The notes: generated by a model not told the origin, from the letters alone. Positions 32,200-45,914 are shown, counted from the first letter of the stretch. The stretch: DNA of 64,000 bases from Adiantum capillus-veneris (GCA_014529385.2 CM043953.1:76930872-76994871), one strand, 5' to 3'. Numbers and translations: made by a program.

Positions 32200-33149
32200 A
32201 AATTGTTCCATCCGAATTGAAAAAACTATACAAAATATGGGTCGTAGCTTATGAGATAAATTTTTTGTTCCTATTTTTACTTTTTTATTTGGAGCCACGA
32301 TTGAGGAGATATGACCAAAATGGTGGACCCCAGTATGCCCACATCATGCAGGCACAACCCATTTCAAACTTTGCCAGTTTCTGTTTACACTGGCTCTTCT
32401 CTTTCTTGTGTAACCCTTGGGGGTTTCCTTCACCTATAAAAGGGGACCTCTTATTCCTTGACACCCATTCAAGAGGGAGTGAGAGAATTCATGCCAAATT
32501 AGCCTTTTGCTCTACACTTGCGTTTGAGAAAGGCTATCTAAACTTGAAAGTATCCTTGTAAACATCAACTCTAGTCAATCAAGGCCGAAGTCTTCTATCT
32601 CTTGCCATCTTCATTAAATTGGCAAATACCCTCAAAGGGATTGATAAGTAAGATGTTTTTTTCTTTGTTATTTTGTTGAAGTTTTGTTTTTCATTTCTAA
32701 GTCCAACCTACGTCTCCACATTTTCTACTACTTCTACCTCTACTCCTATCTCCATCTCTCTTGTGTCCTAATTGTTTCTCTTGAAGCCATTCAAGAAAGA
32801 ACGCTCTATCAACAACCTTCTTGTAAACAAATACTAGTGCACAAGGTACATCTCTTCCCGCTACAGGTACATCTCTCCCCAAAGTATCCTTATTGCCAAT
32901 GGGCAAGAATAGGGCTTGCGAGGGAAACTTCTCTTCTCTTCACTTCTCTCATATCTAGATTTTGCACATACTAGAGTTATCCGAGAGTAATAATCTACAT
33001 GATGTGAATTTCTATCGCTTCCACTCTGTGTGATCTATTACAATTAACGTATGGAATAGTTATAAAATACACTTTCAACAACATATAGTGTTTCTCTTTG
33101 GCCCAAAAAGGCTTAATGAAATACTTCTTTCACCGGATCCCATCATACT
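32200..33149 (+). mobile_element. LTR-like module R, copy 2 (5' truncated)
   Basis: Begins at TTCCATCCGAATTGAAAAAA, about 230 bp inside the module compared with copies 1 and 3. TATA box at ~32,434. It shares with copy 3, but not copy 1, the block starting TAGTGCA and ending GATCCCATCATAC, then runs directly into the gypsy E pol fragment. Confidence 0.6.
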
Positions 33150-33830
33150 CAATGAAGTGCTCATTGTGGGGCACATGTGCGGGCCATATGGTAGGAAATC
33201 TTGTCTAACAAAGGTAGATGCCATCCAAAGAATGAAAGAAACATGCACTAGCATCACTGAGGTTAGAAGGTTTTTGGGAGCATGTGTCTTTTATGTTATT
33301 TGGATTCCACATTATGCACATGTAGCTGGTCCTCTTTATCAATTGCTTAGAAAGAATCAAAAGTTTAAATGGACAGAAGCACATGTGAAAGCCATGAAAA
33401 AGCTAAAGAAGTTTCTCCAGTCAGCACCAACTTTGAAATAGGTAGACTATGAGTGTGAAAGGCCAGTAATTGTGACAGTAGACACCAGTCCTATAGGAAT
33501 TGGATGGGAAATAGGGCAAGATGACAAGGAAGGACACATGTATGTGGTGAGATCTAGAGCACAGGTACCAAGTGCTTGCCAAAGAAACTATCCACATATA
33601 AAGAGAGAGTTATGGGGTATGGTTACAACTTTGAAAAATGGAAAAGAGTACCTAATTGGTGCATGTGTGATTGTAGAAACAAATTGTCTATGACTTCTTG
33701 GGATGATTACAAGCTGCTCAATGCCGGACATTGCTATGTTGCGGTGGATTGCCTACATTAAGTCCTTAAATCCCGAGTTTAAACACCTTGCATAACAATA
33801 CAGTGGCAGATATGCTATCAAGGGTAAGGT
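33130..33830 (+). pseudogene. Gypsy E: RT thumb and RNase H
   Basis: Starts abruptly in the RT C-terminus (GPYGRKSCLTKVDAI, VRRFLGACVFYVIWIPHYA), so motifs A-C are absent. RNase H follows: VTVDTSPIGIGWE (Asp), KRELWGMV (Glu), YLIGACVIVETN where the usual third Asp (ETD) is Asn. The sequence continues in other frames with MLRWIAYIKSLNPEFKHL and TVADMLSRV. A TAG at 33,439 and frameshifts break it. This pol type differs from gypsy C and F. Confidence 0.85.
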
Positions 33831-33979
33831 ATGAAGATGAGTCACAGATGATTGACAAGGGAGATGATGTAGTCACAAAGTTCTATTCTATCTCTCATGT
33901 CAAAGGTAACAATGTCTGCATGACTAATCCACTTGAATTGTTCTTAAAAGAGCTCTATGAAGTACTCTAACAAAACAAG

Positions 33980-34822
33980 ATGATTGGTCTGAACAAGAAT
34001 TCAAGAGGATACGCACGAAAGCATATGGGTACTTTTCGAGGGATGGTTACTTGTGGAAGCATCCTAAACAAAAGGGTGTTACACCACAAAGTGTTACATG
34101 TAAAAAAAGAGACTCAAGTAAAGCTCATGCAAGAGTTTCATGAGAGTCTATGGGCTAGACACAGGGGTGTGTGAGCAACCTTCTCCAAGTTGAAAAACAA
34201 ATACTTATGGAAGGGTATGTATAAAGATGTATCTCAATTTGTAGACTCGTGTGTAACTTGTAAAATATATTCAAATGTTCGACATCGTGATGGATTGCAC
34301 CCCACATATCCACTAGCCATGCACTATAGATGGGTTGTGGATCTAGTCACAATGACTTTAGGACTCTGCAAGATGAGATACTTAGTTCTTGCACAAGATT
34401 ACCTAACTAACCAGGTTGAAGGACGAGCATTAAGAGCTAAAACCATTGAATCTGTGTGCAAATTCCTTCTCGATGAGGTGATTTGCCATTATGGTTGTGT
34501 GGGAAAGATCATTGTAGACACAGGTGAACTGGATGCCGAGGAAGCAAGGGATTTCTTTTTTAGATTAGGAATCAAGGTTTCTCTTACTACAACTTACAAC
34601 CTTGAGGTCAATGGAAAGAGTGAAAGAGGGCATCCTCCTATCATCAAAGATTTGGCCAAGGATTACAAAGAAAGAGTTCGTGAGTGGCCAAAATTGTTGC
34701 CATATGATTTATGGGCTGATCGTACAGCACATAGCTCAGTAACTGGCTATATACCTGCGGAGCTGACGTATGGTCAAAAGCCAGTGATGCCGATTGAAGA
34801 TACATGGAATGCACTACCTTGA
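33980..34822 (+). pseudogene. Gypsy E integrase
   Basis: The zinc-binding region (FHESLWARHRG ... SCVTCK) is split by a TGA near 34,172. In the core, WVVDLVTM (Asp), IIVDTGELDAEEA (Asp, with Thr-Gly in place of Asn/Arg-Gly) and NGKSERGHPP (Glu) give a recognisable DDE set. The PYDLWADRTAHSSVTGYIPAELTYG end is typical of gypsy integrases. It ends with TGA at 34,820. Confidence 0.85.
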
Positions 34823-34926
34823 CAAGAAGGGCTTAGCAGGGAAGGTCTCCTTGCATTGCACATAAGGAAACTAGAGAGAAGACCTCGAGACATTGGGCTG
34901 CAAAAGAATGACTCAAAAATGCAAGG

Positions 34927-35232
34927 TTGAAAAGCAAGGGCTACTTTGATAAGTGGCATCGCCTCAGGAGTACAACATTTGACAAAGGTAACTGGGTTTT
35001 AGTGTATGATAGTAGCCTTGATAACCAACACACAGTCATGCGTAAGTTCTCAAAAAGATGGTTTGAACCGTATGTTGTAAAGCATGTGCATGAAAATGCT
35101 ACTTACACCTTGTCTGAACTTGATGGTTCAAAAGTAAAGATTCCCATTGTAGAAAAAATGATCAAATTGTTTAAGAGAAGAGGAGATAGTGATCCAGTAG
35201 ATATTGAGAAGGAGCCTAAGAGAAAGACATAG
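34927..35232 (+). pseudogene. Gypsy E integrase C-terminal module
   Basis: KWHRLRSTTFDKGNWVLVYD and KRWFEPYVVKHVHENATYTL match the C-terminal GPY/F-type module. No chromodomain seen before the stop at 35,230. Confidence 0.75.
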
Positions 35233-35371
35233 TTGAAGATCAAAGTGAAGACGAAGCGTTGGAAGCTATCAATGTAGATGAAATCATGAAAGATCTACAA
35301 GGAAATTGAAACTGTAGAAAATCATATATGGCACATACCAGAGGATGTGCAGGTTTAGAGGGAGTGGATGT

Positions 35372-35724
35372 CATGTTGTGACACGTAGATAGTGGGAACG
35401 AATGCTACAAGATCTATCTTGCAACGTTGTTTTAGATACATAAGTATATTTGCTATAATGTACATATGCATATATAAGAATAATAATAATCTTTCTATCT
35501 TATCCTAATATTTATCTCAAGGGTAACATATTCTTAATTTACCATTAGAAAGTACTATGGAAAAAAGCATCAACAACTCCTCTTCTTTAACTTGGGGTAA
35601 AAAACATTGGTTCTTTCTTTCTACTATCTCATTATCATCTCACATCATAGCTAGATCCTATATCTAGGGTAATTTTCAATATATATATATATATATATAT
35701 ATTCTATATATTTTTCTTATATTT
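35372..35724 (+). other. Possible start of gypsy E 3' LTR, then AT-rich DNA
   Basis: Purine-rich AGAGGGAGTGGATG (35,356-35,369) followed by TGTTGTGACACG could be a polypurine tract and LTR start. No partner LTR is in the window. A (TA)n run lies at ~35,680-35,702. Confidence 0.4.
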
Positions 35725-37365
35725 CTAGGAAGGAATCAAATCATAGTGGGACACTAGCTTGCATGATTTTAAAAAATACACCTATTTTAATGCATTATTG
35801 CAATGATGATTACAAAATTTTGTCAAGGAACAATGTCATGCTTTCATATTGCATGAGGTGTCCATTGCAATCAAATGAAAGTCTAAGCTAAGGGGCCCAC
35901 AACAAGACTTTTGTTGTTAGAAATGTATCCTTTTTTGATGATTTTTTGACACAACGTTCCAATCCAAATTGAAAAAAATATATAAAATGAGGGTCGTAGC
36001 TTATGAGCTGAAACTTTGGTCCCTACTAATTTTACTTTTTTATTTGGTGCCACGCTTGAAGAGATATGATCAAAATGGTGGACCCCAGTCTGGACCCCAG
36101 TCAGCCCACATCATGCAAGGAGAACCCATTTCAAACTTTGCCAGTTCCTATTCACACTGGCTCTTCTCTTTCTTGTGCAACCCTTGGGGGTTCCCTTAAC
36201 CTATAAAAGGAGACCTCTTCTTCCTTGAAATCCATTCAAGAGGGAGTGAGAGGATTCATGCCAAATTAGTCTTTGCCCTACACTTGCCTTTGAGAAAGGC
36301 TAGCTAAACTTGAAAGCATCCTTGTAAGCATCAACTCTAGTCAATCAAGGCCGAGGTCTTCTACCTCTTGCCATCTTCATCAAATTGGCAAATACTCTCA
36401 AAGGGATTGATAAGCAAGGTTTTTTTTGCTTTATTATTTTGTTGAAGGTTTGTTTTTCATCTCTAAGCCCAACCTATGTCTCCATGTCTTCTACTACTTG
36501 TACCTCTACTCCTATCTCCATCTCTCTTTTGTGTCCTAATCGTTTCTCTTGAAGGCATTCAAGCAACAATGCTCTATCAACAACCTTCTTGTAAAGAAAT
36601 ACTAGTGCAGAAGATACATCTCTCCCCGCTACATGTACATCTCTCCCTAAAGTATCCTTATTGCCTACGGGCAAGAATAGGGCTTGGGAGAGAAACTTCT
36701 CTTCTCTTCACTTCTTTCATATCTACATTTTGCACATACTAGAGTTATCCTAGATGAATAATCCACATGATGTGAATTTCTATCGCTTTCACTCTGTGCG
36801 ATCTATTACAATTAACGTATGGATTAACTGTAAAATACACTTTCAACAACGTATAGTGTTTCTATTTGGCCCAAAAAGGCTCAATGAAATACTTCTTTCA
36901 CCAGATCCCATCATACTATACCTTATAGACTATAACTTTTCTTTTGACGTAAGTGTAGTTATCTTGCTATGTACCAAGAGGATATGTACACACAATCAAT
37001 CTCGATCACTAGAGAAAACATATATATTATGGTAAGCACAAAATTACAATTCCAAAGAACAATTGGCAAAAATTGAACGCCATTAATTTATATGTTAACC
37101 CTTTCATATTACCCATGATACGATACGGCCATAGCCTTGATGTTTTCATCTTTCTGTTGTTTTGATCTTCTCTTTTGTGTTCTTTCTTTGTGCGTGTGAG
37201 TGCAAGAGAGAAAGAGTGGGATTTCTTTGATTTCACTTCCTTCCAAACCCTAGACTTCATGGAATCTATGGTATAACTCCTCATATAATTTTTGGAGTTC
37301 TCTCACAAACTCTCACAGCCAAAAGCCCGGTGCTTTCTTGGCAATACCGCAAACTTCTTAACAGT
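35725..37365 (+). mobile_element. LTR-like module R, copy 3, with internal insertion
   Basis: Matches copy 1 from TAGGAAGGAATCAAATCATA. TATA box at ~36,201. Relative to copy 1 it has an extra ~515 bp (36,603-37,117), of which the first ~315 bp match copy 2 up to the pol junction. It then returns to the copy 1 sequence (GATACGGCCATAGCCTTGAT to ACCGCAAACTTCTTAACA). It therefore contains joints of both other copies. Confidence 0.6.
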
Positions 37366-37565
37366 GCACTCGAAGAGGAGACAGATAGAGAAATTTCACC
37401 ACAATACTAGGTTGTAGGTAATTGAGAGCAAGTGAGAGAGGAAGAATATAGGAACGTGAGGTTTCCAGTGTGTGTGTGTTGAGAGAGTTAGAGAGAGAAT
37501 AGGCTGCCATGTTGAAGTTGAGAAAGAGAGAGAATCGCCCAGGAAAATTTTGCAGCGCAAAAAAT

Positions 37566-37624
<59 letters not shown>

Positions 37625-37738
37625 AATTTATTTGAGGTTGAGAATGAGAAAACCTCTGAGGATTGCCATATGTGCAATTTTGGAGTTAGAGATAGAGATA
37701 ACTCGTTCCTTGTTGTAGCGTTAAGGGGGGGGGGGGGG

Positions 37739-37830
<92 letters not shown>

Positions 37831-37973
37831 GTGTCCATTTTGTGTGGTTATTAAGTGTGTGTGTTGTTTGCGTTAGTGTGTATATGCATGAAAGTAGAAT
37901 ATTGATTTTGCATGCAGGAGAATGTAGGCTTCATTATTATTGTTTGTGATTCATCGAGAACATGTATGTTTGT

Positions 37974-38033
<60 letters not shown>

Positions 38034-38500
38034 TGCTTGCAATTCTGAGTGTGTGATTGCTTGCGATATTATATGTGTGTGTACACATATATTTTTGTCA
38101 GAGTAATTGAGAAAGAAAGAAAGATAATGAGAGAAATAGAGAATGAATCACTTAAATAACGAGAGTGAGCGAGATAGAATTAGTGAGAGAAGAAGAGTTA
38201 GAGATTGAACACAGGAGAAAACAAGGATAGTGTGTGTCATAAATGAGTAGAGAGAGAAACATAGTATGTATGTATCCGTGTAATCAGAATTAAGAGAGAA
38301 ATTAGGCTCTAGATAGAGAAAGCCTAGTTGAGAAGTGATAGCAATGAGAGAGATATGTTGAGAAGTGTGAGAGTTTGTGTAAGTGAGAAAAGTGATCAGC
38401 AAAAGTAAATACATAAACAAAACCTGGCATGGGCAAGCGTTCTGAAGCCAAACTATGGAGCAGTGAGGTTGCGAAGACGGTCCAATAAAAAATCATGAAG
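37366..38500 (+). repeat. Cluster of long (GA)n tracts with a G-run
   Basis: (AG)27 at 37,567-37,621; G16 at 37,725-37,740 running straight into (GA)43 at 37,741-37,826; (AG)27 at 37,975-38,028. Spacers and the region to ~38,500 are also GAGA-rich. Arg-Glu repeat frames here (37,472-37,876; 37,912-38,106) are not proteins. Confidence 0.9.
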
Positions 38501-39130
38501 AGAACGTCTAAAGCACCAAAAGATTGATTTATATTTTGAAATATAAAATAAATAAAAACATAAAATCATCCAATAAATAAGAAAATTTGAACATTGAGCA
38601 TAAAAGTTGGAACATAACTGAACATGAATCAAATTTGCATATGTGTTTATGATTTTGCATCACCATGAGTGTTTGGTAGAGACCTAAATTGAGAAAATAT
38701 TGCATATTATAAGCATTGGGATTGGGGAAATTTGACAAGATCAGAACATTTGAATAAATAAATTACAAATTTCATTAGCTTATTGTGTCAAGAGAAAGTG
38801 TATGGGAAAGTGAGCATAAAATTTTGATTGTGAAAATTTAAAAACATACTTTTTATTGATTTTTGATTTCATATGTCATTTTGAAAGTGTAATCTAGTGT
38901 TTATGATTCTAGTGATAAAGAAAATATTTTGAGACATTGAGATATTGAACATATATGTGATCTTTGTTGGTGTGTGTGTCAAAAAGAAATGCTTGTAAAA
39001 GTGGAGTTTGCAATGCATTATTATTATGTGTTTTGCATTTGGTTTTAGTAGATTTGAGAACGCATATTGGGTTTTAGAGTGTATTAGAGATAGTTGGACT
39101 ATGTTAGTAAGACTTGGAGGGTTTAGTCAT
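38501..39130. other. AT-rich stretch, nothing recognised
   Basis: No long frames, no transposon motif, no strong repeats seen. Confidence 0.4.
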
Positions 39131-39592
39131 TTTTGGTGAATGCGCTGGGAGCCAGCTAGCTGTCAGACCTACGAGGCACCCTAGTGCATCTACTTTGCAT
39201 GTTGGTACTTGCAAGGCTTAGTTAAGGCAGAAAATAGTTAGTTGCATTCATAACTAAGACGTTAAATTAACACGCTAATTAAATGACGCAAGCAAGCCAA
39301 ATACAAAATACGTAGTTGATTAGGTGCATTATTTGTACAATGCTTCTCTATTTATAGATGGAGTAATACATACAAGCAGTGGAGGTTCTAGATGCTAATG
39401 CGTCCACATAAGTAGCTAGGTGTGATGTGCACGAGGAGGTTTAGGACAAGTGTCTGCTCCTTGCGACATGTAAATGAAGTGCTCGGTGTAGGCATGTTTC
39501 CCACTACAGAGTGTGAGAATAGCACCATAAGGGGTTTTTCACATAGGCATAGGATGGAAGTAGGTTTAAAACCCTAACAATCCCCCCTTAAA
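39131..39592 (-). mobile_element. Probable LTR (copia-like) with polypurine tract
   Basis: The minus strand reads AGGTTTAAGGGGGGAT (39,592-39,580) and then TGTTAGGGTTTTAAACC from 39,579: a polypurine tract followed by an LTR start. About 230 bp into the LTR there is CTATAAATAGAGAAGC (near 39,360-39,345), a good TATA box. The LTR far end is not certain, perhaps ~39,131. A CCCCC tract beside a ...TAACA end is common in plant copia elements. No pol remains upstream. Confidence 0.5.
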
Positions 39593-40554
39593 CCTGATTT
39601 CATCCTAGGATTTCCTAAGATACATCATGCCTGGATCTCAATGGAATCAACAGTTCATGATCCATACAAGGTTTCCTTAGGTAGATGCATGGGTTCACAT
39701 TTGGATGCATAAACATGATTCTCCAATTGGATACATCATGTTTTGCTCACATTTGGATACATCATGCAAGTGTAGAGGGTAATGTGGATATGTAGGGTTT
39801 CATTGTACATCCTTAGCGTAATATGATCCTTGTTTGTCATCGTGCCAAAATTGTAGTAATCATTCTTCCACCATACGTTGTCCAAGAATAGCAAGTATTT
39901 GATGCCTTGTGTGTGTTGTGAATTAGTAGGCATGTGTATGTGTGTGTGTGTGCGTGCCCATCGATGATTACTTTCATAGCGTGGTTTACTGTTGCCAATC
40001 CTATGGAAAATGCTTACACAAAGGCATGTCAGGGCTCTTTATTCCTCAGTATACTATGCTCCATCCGTGTAACTTGATGTAAAGCTTTCACATGTGTATC
40101 TAACTGGGGGCAATATTTTCCCTCCTCTGTGGACAGCTACAATCCAAACCTTTTGCATTTTCCAACTTGGATTTTGGAACCTTTGGGTTGAATGAGCAAC
40201 TATCAAGGAGCATGCCTGGTCAACACCTTAAACAGAGGAACTAGCAAATGTCAAAGTTGTTGTCTTGCATGAATATTTGAGGAAAATCGATTCGGAGTAT
40301 GAAAATGGTGGCAAGAGATGAAAGCCACATTGAGTAAGGAAAGTTTGGCATTGGCACTAACAAAAGTCGAAATAGCAAGAGACGAACTTCAAAAGGTCGT
40401 TAGAACAATACAAGGAGTTTCCACTATATAGAAAGGTGGCACCTGGGTAGTATTTTCCTAGATCGTGTGTCCTTTGACTTTTCCCGATACCTAGAGTATT
40501 TATTTTTCTAGATACCATTGTACCAAGCTCCAAAGGTCGCGATCGGCGCCAACA
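39593..40554. other. Unassigned stretch upstream of the probable LTR
   Basis: Short dispersed repeats such as CATTTGGATGCATAA and TTGGATACATCATG. No credible frame; perhaps the decayed interior of the LTR element. Confidence 0.35.
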
Positions 40555-41289
40555 CAAACAAGGCTAGAAACATAAAATTTTCCTAAACGGTGAAAATAAG
40601 GGCAAACTTGAAATTCTCTCGGTTTTTTTTGTCAAAATTTAAATCTTTTGCTATTAATTACACTAAAACTTATGTAAATTTCTCGGTTTTCTTAAAGCCA
40701 AGCTCAAAATCTAACCAAGATTTTATTATTAGTTGGTTCACACTAGACCTCGGGTTTGTTTTGACACTACCACCAGTGTGATTCCCCGCGCGAACAAGGC
40801 TAGAAAAATACAATTTTCCTAACCGGTGAAAATAAGGGCAAACTTGAAATTATCCTGGTTTTTTGGTCAAAATTTGAAGCTTTTGTCGGTAATTACACTA
40901 AAAATTATGTAAATAACCCGGATTTCTTAAAGCCAAGCTCAAAATCCAACTGGGATTTTACAATTTTAGCCGGTTAAAATACACTAGACCCCAATTTTTT
41001 TCTGACACTGGTTAGGGCAAGTACGAGATAGGGTAGAGAAGAAGAAGAGAATTTTAATGTCATAGGAAACTATCACAAAAGACCTTAAAGATCTATCTGA
41101 CGAAAAAAGTTCAATTCAAGACCTGTTATTCAAGAGAGAGCTTACCTTTAAGAAAACCAAGAAATTTACATAAGTTTTAGTTTAGTTACCAAATTTTGAC
41201 CAAAAAAACGGGGAGAATTTCGAGTTTTCCCTTAGGCCTATTTTCATGGACTAGGAAAATTGTATTTTTCTAGCCTTGGTCCTATCTGT
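40555..41289. repeat. Fold-back element: two direct units and one inverted unit
   Basis: Unit 1 starts at 40,558 (ACAAGGCTAGAAA) and unit 2 at ~40,794, each ~235 bp with the same order (TTTTCCTAA.CGGTGAAAATA, TTGGTCAAAATTT, TTACACTAAAA, CTTAAAGCCAAGCTCAAAAT). The reverse complement of the outer ~135 bp lies at 41,152-41,289 (ending ...TAGCCTTGGT). The block is therefore bounded by long inverted repeats. No coding capacity. Confidence 0.8.

Positions 41290-42131
<842 letters not shown>

Positions 42132-42182
<51 letters not shown>
42132..42182 (+). repeat. (GA)25 microsatellite
   Basis: A pure GA run, the second flank of the 41,751-42,131 block. Confidence 0.95.
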
Positions 42183-42189
<7 letters not shown>

Positions 42190-45138
42190 AGTACACCCAA
42201 GGCCTATTGAGTCAAAAAGTTAAAATCTAAAAGACCAAGAAGGATTCTTTGACTCATGAAAACTTTGAGTCAAACCTAATTGGGTCTCCTCGCTATGGGC
42301 AAATCCTTTTTCCCCTACGGTCCCTGCGATGGGGAAATCCTTTGCCTCTCCTACGCTTGGCATTGGCACCCTTTGCATCATCTGTTAGGACGTGCATCCT
42401 CTGTCTTGTCTTTGTTGTTAGCAATGGTCCAAGGCTTCCCATCCACAACCACCTTGACCACTATGGGCGCAAATTGTTGGCCATGCATGCCGCCATTGTG
42501 CCCATAGCTTGTTTCCATGCTTGATGGCTTGATTCAATGCTACGTTATGTCAGCATATTTCCCTTGCTCTTGACCCGCCCATGCCACTCTCATTCCACAC
42601 AACCAATTGACGTGCCCTTCATTACCACACCATATCTAATTGCCCCTTGCTCCCAATGACAGTGCCACCACTTGCCTACTAGATGCAAGTGGCAAAGATG
42701 AGGGATGACTACGCTTTGAAGCATATGTGGCTTAGTATTGTGCTCAGTACCTAGATAAGAGTACTTGCATAAAAAGAATTATGTATAAGAAATGTATCAT
42801 GGTTTATTCAATAATTCATAGTAGACATAAGATCTATCATTTAAGGTTGATGCAGCAAGTGCTCTCAAGTGCAATGTTTTTGTTAAAAAAGTTTAATCTT
42901 TTAATGGTGGGTTGTTTGGTAATGTGTTTTGATTTGATAAGTGAAGTTTTCCATGGTTTTTTATGAGCATGCCATAATTTTTTATTTAGAGAACAATGCA
43001 TTTCATATGTGCCTTAAATCCCATGTGGGAAGCCCACTAAGTAGGTGGCTAGTATCATTTTTCTTGACATTGAGATTTGTATCAGTTTACAGGAGAAATG
43101 CTATCCATTTTTTGAAAAATTACATTGAATTGGTTGGTTTATTTTAATGTAGTATTCATTATATCTGTTGCTTTTCATGGTGGTTTGTTCTCTCAAATGA
43201 AAACACACTACAATCTACACTTCTGTTCATTTGCAATTCAACATGTATTTTTGCAAAATCATGTGCTTCTAAAATTGTCTTGTTACTAGTATGCATAAAT
43301 CAGTGGGTCATTACATTCCGTACGAAATTCGTACGAGGGGGGATGGCTCATTGCGAGAATATCCATATCTTGTCCATATGTAGGGGGGTAAGCTAGCATG
43401 TAAGATATCATACATAGGGGGGTTTCTCTAATTGCATGCAGGTGACATCTCCCCATTACTCATAGTGAATCCCCCGGGCCATGACCTCCATTGGTGTTTG
43501 GTAGATCCAAAAGTAATGTCATAGGTATACTGCACATAGAGTGCAAAATTCTTTATAAGCAACTAATGTGATGAATATGCATGCCGCTCCAAATCAATTT
43601 TTGTTAAATACTAGGACCCATAACACCTAGTGTGCATGTATTAGAAAAAACAAATATGAACTTGCATATCCATTATCATACTTGCCAATAGTTATGAAGA
43701 ATGTGGTGCTCCTAGCATACATGAAAGAGAAGTGTAAATAATATTGAAAAGAAACTAAATACTTTCAACTGCAATCACTTGCAAGCCTTGCTGAAACATT
43801 TGAACCATAATAGAAGGTGAATTATGAGTTACTTCTAGGTACAAACAATGAAACTTTCTTATTAATAACACATAGCCTTGCTATATGCATAAAAAACCAT
43901 CCGTTAACGTTGTTTAGTAGAACTTGTAACCTTAACAAGTCGTTCTATGTATCCAACCATTTTTGGCCACTAGAATTGTTTCTGATACGACGTGTTGAAA
44001 ATGGTCTGTAAAAAAAAATTGACCAGCACCTAGCACATTGCCATGACACAGAATTAAAATAGAGGACGCCAATGTCAGTCCCAAAGACTCATAACATCTT
44101 TAAGTACAAGATGTACTGGTGTGTGGAGGTAACTACAAACACTCTACGACGGAAGTGAGAGGGACCCTTATTATCCTTGCTCCACACTAGCTAAATTGAA
44201 CTCCTTGAGTTTCTAGACCATGTTGTATCCCATGTGACAACATTGCCTAATGCATGAATGTACATTGGACAGTATGGTCCAAAATACTTTGTTCCTACAT
44301 GACCTTTCCATCATGTCTCTTAAAGAGAAAAATGGATGAAAACATAGAATTTTATGCACCCCACTTGGAAAAGTAAACAAAAACATATTAAAAGAAGAAA
44401 AAAAACAAAATTACATGCATACTTGAGGTTGAGCATAGTGTTCACTTACCTCTAGTCAAAGACACATGCCCAAAGTTTTCTACCTGCAAAGGCCTAGGAA
44501 CACTAATTGAGAATTAGAGAAAATCAAGTAGTATTGCACATGTAACCCTAGGTGTTGCCTTTGCAATCTAAACCCCTTGGTTAAAATCTACATCACCAAA
44601 TGAAACTGCTCAACTAGCAGCCAATAGTAATTAAAGTCAACTTTGGAAGTTGAAATTGTCCACTACCCCTTGGTAGCTTGTGGACTTCTTTCCTTGAAAG
44701 TGTAAGTGTGAAGGTTCAAAGAAATGACCATCAACACTTAATTGGTGATTTAGTAATTACGAGTTGGGTCATACCCCAAAACTGTACTTGTATAGACACT
44801 CTCAGTGCTATAGATAAAAAAGGAGGTCTAGTTGAGTTGGAATTGTATTCACAACTGGATCTTTTCTAGACCCAAAATTCCATAATCTCGGGTTTTTGTG
44901 AACACCCGTGCTATTTGGAATGCTTGCTTCATCTATACATCTTGGTAGAGATAAGCCTTTATGAGTTTAAGACTTTCAAAAAGTCAACGTGATCTTCACA
45001 CTTAAAGTATGTAGTGCTAAAATAACACCCAAAAAATCAATAATGGCAAGCCTCTTGCTTCTCCATTAGAATGGATGGGTACTCAAATGAATAATATTGT
45101 TCGATCTTGAAAGAAATCACTGATGGATTACAAACAGA
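42183..45138. other. Long AT-rich stretch without recognisable genes
   Basis: Frames such as 42,249-42,524 (91 codons) and 42,941-43,147 have no motif I can identify. A palindromic CCGTACGAAATTCGTACG lies near 43,319-43,336. Probably old, decayed repeats. Confidence 0.4.
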
Positions 45139-45258
45139 TGGCTTTTAGACATTCCAAAATAGGTGGCTCTTAGCCCTTCAAAAATGAATGGCTTTTAGAC
45201 ATTCCAAAATAGGTGGCTCTTAGCCCTTCAAAAATGAATGGCTTTTAGCCCTTCCTAT
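45139..45258 (+). repeat. 50-bp tandem repeat, 2.3 copies
   Basis: Units starting GGCTTTTAGACATTCC at 45,139 and 45,189 are identical over ~50 bp; a partial third starts at 45,239 (GGCTTTTAGCCCTTCC). Confidence 0.9.
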
Positions 45259-45328
45259 TACCATATCGACATGGAAAGATTCTAGTAATACCATGCCTAA
45301 TTTCACCTTTCACGTAAAGAATTAGGAA

Positions 45329-45364
<36 letters not shown>

Positions 45365-45898
45365 TTTTGGGCTGAGAAAAAACCCTTATTTGACTGTATT
45401 GTATGCCCCTTGCGTATGCCTCTGTGGAGAAAATGGTTGTGTGGTAGCTTATCCTATAAGCATACAACAATGTACTTGTACCACGCTCTCGTTAGAGAGG
45501 GGTACCATAAGTCACATCTTGACCCACTTACCTTGTATGTGATCATGATTATATCAGGGTGACGTAAGTATGGCACTTTGCTTGTGAATAAACATGAATA
45601 AAAAATATTGTAAGCCATCAATAAATGACCTCATCCTGACATAGTAGCTAGTGTTGTGGAAAAGTGTATACAATGATGGGGTGTCATACGTCCATCGTAC
45701 TAGTATGCTATGCATACATATCAAATAATAGCATAATAATCACATGGATTCAATGATAGTCTCAACCATGTGAGCCCTTGATATACGTGCCTTACACGAT
45801 TACACATGCATGGATATACCATTGTGTGTCATTGCATAAATTGTGAGCTTATATCCATGTAGTGCCAAAGATGCGTGCCATTATCATTGATATGAAGT
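45259..45898. other. AT-rich flank of the LINE C insertion
   Basis: A short (GA)n at ~45,344-45,364. No gene seen. It is the left flank of the LINE C target site. Confidence 0.4.
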
Positions 45899-45914
45899 CA
45901 ACCGATAATACTTT

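Noticed and set aside
37472-38106. Arg-Glu and Ser-Leu repeat proteins
   Set aside because: They are translations of (GA)n/(CT)n microsatellites; the same occurs at 13,6xx, 18,2xx, 21,5xx, 41,5xx, 54,3xx and 56,7xx.
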